A stretch of 64,000 nucleotides of DNA from positions 372,001 through 436,000 of the forward strand of contig NZ_JAPENM010000002.1 in assembly GCF_026342035.1 (NCBI RefSeq), given 5' to 3'. The stretch's first letter is position 1; every line of letters starts with the position of its first letter. Under the pieces are notes generated by a model. The model did not search any database. It saw only the letters and a program-made list of their open reading frames with translations, and was not told where the DNA came from. The DNA is from Aldersonia sp. NBC_00410. Its GTDB lineage: Bacteria > Actinomycetota > Actinomycetes > Mycobacteriales > Mycobacteriaceae. Both the position numbers and the translations under genes were made by a program. Below are positions 57,322 through 64,000 of this stretch, piece by piece.

Positions 57322-58755
57322 ATGACGATCTTGGCCCCAACTCACAAGAGCGAAACAGCCGTCGATCCGCGGGATCCCCACGACCGGCTCGAGCGGTTCT
57401 TCGACGCCGGGACGGCCAAGCTACTGCACCCCCGGGATAAGTCCGGCGTACTCGCTGCGGTCGGTGAGGTCGACGGCTGCCGCACGGTCGCGTTCTGCTC
57501 CGATGCGACGGTCATGGGCGGCGCGATGGGCGTCGATGGCTGCAAGCGCATCGTGGACGCCATCGACACGGCCATAGACCACCGGATCCCCGTCGTCGGC
57601 CTCTGGCACTCCGGCGGTGCTCGGCTCGCCGAGGGCGTCGAGGCGCTGCACGCCGTTGGACTGGTGTTCGAGGCGATGGTCCGCGCGTCGGGCCTCGTTC
57701 CGCAGATCTCCGTAGTGCTCGGCTTCGCGGCCGGCGGCGCAGCATACGGTCCCGCACTCACCGACATCGTGATCATGGCCCCCGAGGGCCGCGTGTTCGT
57801 CACCGGACCGGACGTCGTCCGAAGTGTGACGGGCGAGCAGGTGGACATGGAGTCCCTCGGCGGACCCGCCACCCACACCAAGAAGTCCGGCGTCGCGCAT
57901 ATCGCCGCCAACGACGAGGCCGACGCCATGCACCGCGCGCGGCGACTGGTGTCGATGCTGTCCGATCAGGGCAGCTTCGATCAGGTCGCAGCCGAGCACG
58001 GTGACACCGACCTGCGGGCGATGATGCCCGAGTCGGCCAAGCGCGCCTACGACGTGAAGCCGATCGTGCACGAACTACTCGACAACGTCGACGGCGAATC
58101 CAGCTTCGAGGAGCTGCAGGCAAACTGGGCTCGCAGCATCGTCGTCGGAATCGGCCGGATGGGCGGCCGCACCGTCGGCGTTATCGCGAACAACCCGCTC
58201 CGGCTCGGCGGCTGCCTCAACTCCGAGAGCGCCGAGAAGGCCGCCCGCTTCGTCCGGATGTGCGACGCGTTCGGTGTGCCGCTCGTCGTCGTGGTCGACG
58301 TGCCCGGTTACCTGCCCGGTGTCAGCCAGGAATGGGACGGCGTGGTCCGCCGCGGCGCGAAGCTGCTGCACGCGTTTGCCGAGGCGACGGTCCCCCGCGT
58401 CACGCTGGTCACCCGCAAGATCTATGGCGGCGCCTACATTGCGATGAATGCGCGCGCCTTGGGCGCGACGGCCGTCTATGCCTGGCCGGAGGCCGAGGTC
58501 GCCGTGATGGGCGCTCGCGCCGCCGTGGGCATCCTGCACAAGCGCGCCCTCGCCGCCGCCCCGGACGAGGAGCGCGAGGCCCTGCACGACCGTCTGGCGG
58601 CCGAGCACGAGGCAATCGCGGGCGGAGTCGGGCGTGCGATGTCGATCGGCGTGGTGGACGACATCATCGACCCGAAGCGCACCCGGAGCACGATCACGGC
58701 AGCATTGGCGGCCGCACCGCAGCGCCGGGGGCAACACAAGAACATTCCGCTGTAG
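57322..58755 (+). CDS. accD6: Acyl-CoA carboxylase beta subunit, AccD6-like
   Basis: A 477-residue carboxyltransferase subunit that makes malonyl-CoA for FAS-I and FAS-II together with a biotinylated alpha subunit encoded elsewhere. Crotonase-fold motifs include LWHSGGARLAEGVEALHAVG, LGFAAGGAAYGPALTD, GPDVVRSVTGEQVDMESLGG (N-half) and DVPGYLPGVSQEWDGVVRRGAKLL with TRKIYGGAYIAMNARALGA (C-half). ATG at 57322 has GAGGAGA upstream. It closes the FAS-II operon. Confidence 0.94.
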   Translation: MTILAPTHKSETAVDPRDPHDRLERFFDAGTAKLLHPRDKSGVLAAVGEVDGCRTVAFCSDATVMGGAMGVDGCKRIVDAIDTAIDHRIPVVGLWHSGGARLAEGVEALHAVGLVFEAMVRASGLVPQISVVLGFAAGGAAYGPALTDIVIMAPEGRVFVTGPDVVRSVTGEQVDMESLGGPATHTKKSGVAHIAANDEADAMHRARRLVSMLSDQGSFDQVAAEHGDTDLRAMMPESAKRAYDVKPIVHELLDNVDGESSFEELQANWARSIVVGIGRMGGRTVGVIANNPLRLGGCLNSESAEKAARFVRMCDAFGVPLVVVVDVPGYLPGVSQEWDGVVRRGAKLLHAFAEATVPRVTLVTRKIYGGAYIAMNARALGATAVYAWPEAEVAVMGARAAVGILHKRALAAAPDEEREALHDRLAAEHEAIAGGVGRAMSIGVVDDIIDPKRTRSTITAALAAAPQRRGQHKNIPL

Positions 58756-58791
58756 CCGGCGGAACTTCCTACGCGAAGGCCGGGGGCTCGG

Positions 58792-59094
58792 TTACGAGTC
58801 TCGGGCTTTGCTCTGCTCGGCTTCGTCGGCGGTGTCCTGACGGCCGTCGCCCGTCTTCGCGCCGGTGCTGTGTCCTGCGCCGACGAAGTCGTCCTCGGAT
58901 TCATCGACGAGGTCCGCGAACGCGGTACCGGTCACCGTTCCGTTGGTGCCCGGCACGATCGTGGTGTGCCGTTTGCCAGGGTCGTAGCGCTCGTCGATCT
59001 CGGCCATCTTCTTCTTGGCGTCTTCGACGTCTTGGTCCGACGGCTCGGACGGTTGCTTCTCTGCGTCGGCTTGGTCTGCTGTGTTGTCACTCAC
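58792..59094 (-). CDS. Acidic hypothetical protein, 100 residues
   Basis: A hydrophilic, Asp/Glu-rich protein (ADQADAEKQPSEPSDQDVEDAKKKMAEIDERYD) with a central segment HTTIVPGTNGTVTGTAFADLVDE and a polar C-terminus; probably largely disordered. I do not recognise a family. GTG at 59094 with a weak ribosome-binding site. It converges with accD6 (36 bp between stops) and starts 53 bp downstream of the DUF3145 gene, with which it may be co-transcribed. Confidence 0.68.
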   Translation of the reverse strand: MSDNTADQADAEKQPSEPSDQDVEDAKKKMAEIDERYDPGKRHTTIVPGTNGTVTGTAFADLVDESEDDFVGAGHSTGAKTGDGRQDTADEAEQSKARDS

Positions 59095-59147
59095 ACCCCG
59101 GCGAGTGCCCCCCGGCGACCGAACTCAAACGAGCCGGAACGTAACAG

Positions 59148-59660
59148 TCACCCCACGTTGCGGCGCAACCAGGTGACTTCGGCACCTTCGCCGCCACTGC
59201 GGAACGGTTCGAGCGCCTCGTCCCAGGCCGTGCCGAGCGCGGTGTCCAATTCGACCGCGAGCCGCTCGCCGCCGCCCTCGAGCATCGCGCGCAGCCGCAT
59301 CTCCCCCACCACGACGTCACCGTTCGCACTGGTCGATCCGCGCCACAGGCCGAGACCGGGAACGAAGCTGAAGCGCTCGCCGTCCACGCCCTCGCTCGGA
59401 TCCTCGGTGACCTCGAAACGCAACATCGTCCAGGACCGCAGGACGTTGGCCAGACGCGCGGCCGTACCGACCGGGCCGACCCACTCGGTAGTGGCACGAA
59501 GTAACCCATCGGATGCCGGCTGACTCGTCCACCTGAGGTTGGCCGGTGACTCGAGCGTCGAGGCGAGTGCCCACTCCACGTGTGGGCATAGCGCAGCCGG
59601 AGAGGAGTGGATGTACACCACTCCAGTCGTCGCATCGGCGAACTGATTCAATGCGCGCAC
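59148..59660 (-). CDS. DUF3145 protein
   Basis: A 170-residue protein of the actinobacterium-specific DUF3145 family, with GVVYIHSSPAALCPHVEWALASTL, LRWTSQPASDGLLRA, VLRSWTMLRFEVTEDP and AWDEALEPFRSGGEGAEVTWLRRNVG in sequence. Function unknown. GTG at 59660 has a strong GGAGGT site seven bases upstream, which settles the start. Confidence 0.88.
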   Translation of the reverse strand: MRALNQFADATTGVVYIHSSPAALCPHVEWALASTLESPANLRWTSQPASDGLLRATTEWVGPVGTAARLANVLRSWTMLRFEVTEDPSEGVDGERFSFVPGLGLWRGSTSANGDVVVGEMRLRAMLEGGGERLAVELDTALGTAWDEALEPFRSGGEGAEVTWLRRNVG

Positions 59661-59791
59661 CTACAACACCTCCGGTCGACAAGGGACGTCTTCCCCAACG
59701 GCCTGCGTCGGACCAGGTGATAGGTGCTACTGATAACCAGTGTGCCCCGTGTTACCCCTGTTGCGCCACCCCAGCGGAGAAATCGGGAATG

Positions 59792-60613
59792 TCAGTCGCC
59801 GATTTCGTCGACCACCCGGTCGGAGAGCTCGGGCCACAGCGGTTTCGCCCAGTCCCCGAATGCCCGGTCGGTGAGCACGACGCAAGCGCCGGCCAACGTC
59901 GCGTCGACCCAGAGGAAGGTCCCGGCCTGACCGAAATGCCCGTAGGTCTTCGGCGAATTGTGGCTGCCGGTCCAGTGCGGCGATTTGCCGTCGCGCAACT
60001 CGAAGCCGAGACCCCAGTCGTTGGGGCGCTGCGATCCATAGCCGGGCAGCACCCCGGGCAGTCCGGGAAACTGCACGGTGGTCGCGTCGGCGAGCGTTTG
60101 GGGGTCGAGCAGCGTCGGGGTGAGCAGTTCGGCCGCGAACCGCGCGAGGTCGGCCACACTGGATTCGGCACCGTGCCCGGCGCTGCCGGTCAGCGCGGAA
60201 CTGGTCATGTCCAGCGGCTCGAAAACCGCTTCGCGCAGATAGTCGGGAAACGCGATCCCGCTCTCTTCGCCGATCAGCTCGGCGAGCATCTCGAACCCGG
60301 CACTCGAATAGATGCGTCGGGTGCCGGGCCCGGCAAGCACCCGCCGCTCGTCGAAGGCGAGCCCGGAAGTGTGTGCGAGCAGGTGCCGCACCGTCGAACC
60401 GTCCGGCCCTGCCGGCTGGTCGAGGTCGATTGCACCTTCCTCAACGGCAATCAGCGCGCCGTAGGCGACGAGCAGCTTGGTTACCGACGCCAGCGCAAAC
60501 ACGCGTTCCGTGTCCCCGACGCTGCCGTGGCGCCCGTCCGGAGTCACCACCGCCGCGGCAACGTTGTCCACCGGCCACGTCCGCACCAGCTCGAGGCTCT
60601 CCACCCGCGCCAA
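59792..60613 (-). CDS. Beta-lactamase-fold serine hydrolase
   Basis: A 273-residue member of the class C beta-lactamase/penicillin-binding-protein-like esterase family (PF00144 type). The SxxK motif is ASVTKL (near 43), the tyrosine motif is YSSAGFE and the third motif appears as HFGQAG. No signal peptide is seen, so it is likely cytoplasmic, and an esterase role is more likely than antibiotic resistance. TTG at 60613 has GGGGAGG seven bases upstream; GTG at 60604 is an alternative. It lies 36 bp downstream of the alcohol dehydrogenase gene. Confidence 0.85.
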   Translation of the reverse strand: MARVESLELVRTWPVDNVAAAVVTPDGRHGSVGDTERVFALASVTKLLVAYGALIAVEEGAIDLDQPAGPDGSTVRHLLAHTSGLAFDERRVLAGPGTRRIYSSAGFEMLAELIGEESGIAFPDYLREAVFEPLDMTSSALTGSAGHGAESSVADLARFAAELLTPTLLDPQTLADATTVQFPGLPGVLPGYGSQRPNDWGLGFELRDGKSPHWTGSHNSPKTYGHFGQAGTFLWVDATLAGACVVLTDRAFGDWAKPLWPELSDRVVDEIGD

Positions 60614-60649
60614 GTTACCGCCTCCCCATCGAATCAGGAGCGCGGTGGG

Positions 60650-61777
60650 CTACCGATCCGCGTCGGAGTACTTGATGATGCCGCGGATGTTGCGGCCCTC
60701 GAGCATGTCCTTGTAGCCCTGGTTGACCTCTTCGAGCGAGTAGCTCCGGGTGACCATGTCATCGAGGTTGAGCTGACCCGACTTGTACAGCTCGAGCAGG
60801 AACGGGATGTCCTGACGCGCGTTACCGCCACCGAAGATGCAGCCCTTGACGGTCTTCTGCAACATCGAGAGCAGGAAGCAGTTCATCTTCACGTCGAAGT
60901 CGAGCATGTGACCCATGGCCGTGACAACGACGGTGCCGCCCTTGCCGGTGAGCGTGAGCGCCTCTTCGACGTACTCACCCTTCATCTCGCCGACGGTGAT
61001 GATGGTCTTGTCGGCCATCCGGCCCTCGGTGAGCTCGAACATGCCGCCCATGGCTTCCTGAGCGGAGGCGTAGGTGTGCGTCGCACCAAACTTGATGGCC
61101 TGCTCGCGCTTGAACTCCACCGGATCGATGGCGATCACGCGGCGCGCGCCGGAGACGACCGCGCCCTGCAGCGCGCTCATGCCGACACCACCGACACCCA
61201 TGATCGCGACGGTGTCGCCGGCCTTGACGTCGGCGACATGCGTCGACGATCCGAATCCGGTCGGCACACCGCAGCCGACGAGCGCAGCGACCTCGAACGG
61301 GATGCTCTTGTCAATCTTCACGACCGAGCTCTGGTGCACCGTCATGTACGGCGAGAAGGTGCCGAGGAGGCACATCGGGATGACGTTCTCACCCTTGGAC
61401 TGGATCCGGAAGGTGCCGTCGCTGATGGCTTGGCCGGAGAGCAGCCCGGCGCCCAGATCGCACAGCGCCATGTTGCCCGAGACGCAGGCCGGACAGCGGC
61501 CACACGACGGCACGAAGGACAGCACGACATGGTCGCCGACCTCGAGATCGTGGACCTCGGGACCAACCTTGGTGATGACGCCGGCGCCCTCGTGACCGCC
61601 GATCACCGGGTAGGACGGCATCGGGGTAGCACCCGTGACGATGTGGTGGTCCGAGTGGCACATCCCGGCCACCTCGAGCTGGATCTGGACTTCACCGGCA
61701 ACGGGATCGCCGATCTCGATGTCCTCGATCTTCCAGTCCTCACCGACACCCCAGAGAATGGCGCCCTTGGTCTTCAT
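60650..61777 (-). CDS. NDMA-dependent alcohol dehydrogenase
   Basis: A 375-residue zinc medium-chain dehydrogenase of the NDMA-dependent group found in actinobacteria, in which NAD(H) stays bound and an external carrier reoxidises it. It shows the catalytic zinc ligands in AGMCHSDHH and GGHEGAGV, the structural zinc cluster CGRCPACVSGNMALC, and the Rossmann motif GVGGVGMSALQG. ATG at 61777 (MKTKGAIL). A KstR-like operator lies 54 bp upstream, suggesting derepression during sterol or fatty acid use. Natural substrate unknown. Confidence 0.92.
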   Translation of the reverse strand: MKTKGAILWGVGEDWKIEDIEIGDPVAGEVQIQLEVAGMCHSDHHIVTGATPMPSYPVIGGHEGAGVITKVGPEVHDLEVGDHVVLSFVPSCGRCPACVSGNMALCDLGAGLLSGQAISDGTFRIQSKGENVIPMCLLGTFSPYMTVHQSSVVKIDKSIPFEVAALVGCGVPTGFGSSTHVADVKAGDTVAIMGVGGVGMSALQGAVVSGARRVIAIDPVEFKREQAIKFGATHTYASAQEAMGGMFELTEGRMADKTIITVGEMKGEYVEEALTLTGKGGTVVVTAMGHMLDFDVKMNCFLLSMLQKTVKGCIFGGGNARQDIPFLLELYKSGQLNLDDMVTRSYSLEEVNQGYKDMLEGRNIRGIIKYSDADR

Positions 61778-61830
61778 CTCGTTCTCGCCTTCCGTCGTAC
61801 CGCTTGTGATTGAACACACTACGACAGAAC

Positions 61831-61844
61831 TGAAACACGTTCTA
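61831..61844. promoter_or_regulatory. KstR-like operator upstream of the alcohol dehydrogenase
   Basis: TGAAACACGTTCTA fits the pattern TnnAACnnGTTnnA that I recall for the TetR-type sterol catabolism repressor KstR. It is 54 bp upstream of the dehydrogenase start and 45 bp past the stop of the upstream gene, a normal operator position. Related TetR repressors have similar sites. Confidence 0.5.
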
Positions 61845-61888
61845 GTACCACCCGGTAGCTAGGCGAGGCGGGAGTACGTTTTACCTGC

Positions 61889-62950
61889 TCAGGCGATCAA
61901 TCCGCGGGCACGCTCGAACAACAGCAGGGTCAGCTCGTGCAGCCGATCGCCCACCTCTTTCGGCGCCTTGCCGGCGAACGCACGCGCATGGGTGCCCTCC
62001 AGGACGATGCCCAACTTGAAGCACGCCAGCACCACGTACCAATCGATGGCGCTCAGATCACGGTCCGAGTGGGCGGCGTAGTGCGCGATGAGCTCCTCCG
62101 CTGTCGCAAGGCCACCATGTGCGGCATAGGCGCCGGCGAGTCCGTCGAGGGCTGTGCCATTGGGCCACGTCGCGAGCAACCAACCGAGATCGAGCAGAGG
62201 GTCGCCGATCGTCGACATTTCCCAGTCGACGTAGGCGGCGAGCTCCGGGCCGTCGTAGCGGTACATCGTGTTCGACATGTGGCAGTCCCCGTGCATGATG
62301 CCCGGACGCCAATCCGCCGGCCGGTTGCGCTCCAGCCAGTCGGTGAGCGCATCGATTCCCGGGATATCGGGGCCCGGGTATCCCTCGTTGCGCGTGTAGG
62401 TCTCCAGCTCGCCGAGCCACCGCGACACCTGCCGATCGAGAAAGCTCTCCGGCTTGTTGCCGTAGTCGCCGAGGCCGACCGCCTCGTAGTCGACCGATCC
62501 GAGATCGGCGAGCGCCTTGGCCGCCGACAGTCCCATCCGGTACCGAATACTCGCGTCACCGGTGTGCAGCTCCGGCAACTCGACCCCCGGATTGAAGCCG
62601 TCGATCGGCCGCATCAGGTAGAAGACCGCTCCGCCGAGCACCGCTTCGTCGGGGCAGGCCGCAACCAGTTCGGGGGTCGGCACGTTCGTGTCCGCCAGCG
62701 CGGCGAGCAGACGCGCCTCCCGACGCAGCACCTCATTGCTCTTCGGACGCTGGTGGCGCGGCGGTCGCCGCAACACGAACTCTTCGCCACCGCGGGAGAA
62801 CCGCATCAGCACGTTCTGCGTACCGCCACCGATCGGCGCCACGTTCTCGATCCGGCCTCCGGGCAGGCCTTGCCGATCCATCCATTCGGCGACAACCGCG
62901 AAATCGACGAGTTCCCGATCGACACCGTCGGGCTGCTGCTGCGTTGACAT
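61889..62950 (-). CDS. Aminoglycoside-phosphotransferase-fold family protein
   Basis: A 353-residue kinase-like protein of the APH/choline-kinase fold. It has the GGGTQNVLMRF nucleotide loop, FVLRRPP (Lys replaced by Arg), the Brenner-type catalytic loop MHGDCHMSNTMY and the metal motif VDWEMSTIGDP. Homologues are often linked to acyl-CoA dehydrogenases in fatty acid or sterol catabolism, which would fit the neighbouring dehydrogenase and KstR-like site; antibiotic resistance is not implied. ATG at 62950 (MSTQQQP). Confidence 0.86.
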   Translation of the reverse strand: MSTQQQPDGVDRELVDFAVVAEWMDRQGLPGGRIENVAPIGGGTQNVLMRFSRGGEEFVLRRPPRHQRPKSNEVLRREARLLAALADTNVPTPELVAACPDEAVLGGAVFYLMRPIDGFNPGVELPELHTGDASIRYRMGLSAAKALADLGSVDYEAVGLGDYGNKPESFLDRQVSRWLGELETYTRNEGYPGPDIPGIDALTDWLERNRPADWRPGIMHGDCHMSNTMYRYDGPELAAYVDWEMSTIGDPLLDLGWLLATWPNGTALDGLAGAYAAHGGLATAEELIAHYAAHSDRDLSAIDWYVVLACFKLGIVLEGTHARAFAGKAPKEVGDRLHELTLLLFERARGLIA

Positions 62951-63048
62951 GGCGCGATTGTGCCGCACACGCGTGAGCGCCCTCACCGCAACGCCCCATC
63001 CCCGCGGTTGGCGCAGGTGAGGCGCCCGAAGCGTAATCTTTCTCGACG

Positions 63049-64000
<952 letters not shown>

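Noticed and set aside
59792-60613. Beta-lactamase resistance gene
   Set aside because: No signal peptide and esterase-like motifs (SVTK, YSS, HFGQAG); better read as a serine hydrolase.
61889-62950. Aminoglycoside resistance gene
   Set aside because: The APH fold is present, but the sequence type belongs to the broad catabolism-linked phosphotransferase group common in mycolata; no resistance-specific features seen.

Overview
The window is about 64 kb of high-GC actinobacterial chromosome from a mycolic-acid-containing member of the Mycobacteriales (Nocardia/Rhodococcus/Gordonia-like; the genus cannot be fixed from sequence alone). Evidence: a FAS-II elongation operon fabD-acpM-kasA-accD6 preceded by a PucR-type regulator, an antigen-85-type mycolyltransferase, a two-glutamine-synthetase/GlnE cluster, a class A RNase P RNA, and gene order that, as I recall it, largely follows Mycobacterium tuberculosis Rv2207 to Rv2247.

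Layout. 1-3.1 kb: tail of a GlxA/AraC-type regulator, then cobU-cobT-cobS (late cobalamin assembly). 3.1-4.6 kb: a metallo-beta-lactamase-fold hydrolase and a VapBC module whose toxin is frameshifted. 4.6-14.9 kb: ilvE, gcvT, leucyl aminopeptidase, the 2-oxo-acid dehydrogenase E2 with two lipoyl domains, a TIGR01777 protein, an acetyltransferase, lipB-lipA and a DUF4191 protein, so lipoate synthesis sits beside a lipoylated enzyme and the glycine cleavage T protein. 15-23.3 kb: nitrogen assimilation (RDD protein, glnA1 behind a GlnR-type box, glnE, glnA2) with a PAP2 phosphatase and a monoacylglycerol lipase inserted. 23.3-30.6 kb: a secreted lipoprotein esterase, panB, lipoproteins, prolyl iminopeptidase, a CHAD protein, a possible 30-residue peptide and rnpB. 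30.6-38 kb: RNase HI/phosphatase fusion, zinc-ribbon protein, Nif3-like protein, a CobC-like aminotransferase, ptkA-ptpA, a SURF1-like protein and cobD.

38-48.8 kb breaks the conserved order. It holds alanine dehydrogenase; an iron-regulated locus like mycobacterial mbt-2, with two copies of an acyl carrier protein plus fatty acyl-AMP ligase pair, an MbtK-like N-acyltransferase and a decayed MbtN-like acyl-CoA dehydrogenase (all three functional transcription units have an IdeR/DtxR-type box); a class F sortase translationally coupled to a low-complexity surface protein; and a mycolyltransferase. The segment ends at a tRNA-Val(UAC) gene.

48.9-64 kb: ahpE, a DUF3052 protein, aceE, the FAS-II regulator and operon (one ketosynthase only, no kasB), small conserved proteins (DUF3145), a serine hydrolase, an NDMA-dependent alcohol dehydrogenase behind a KstR-like site, an aminoglycoside-phosphotransferase-fold protein, and the first part of a fused GATase/PabB aminodeoxychorismate synthase that runs off the end. 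Several coding starts are GTG or TTG and many neighbours overlap by 4 bp, so starts were chosen from ribosome-binding sites, overlaps and family N-termini.
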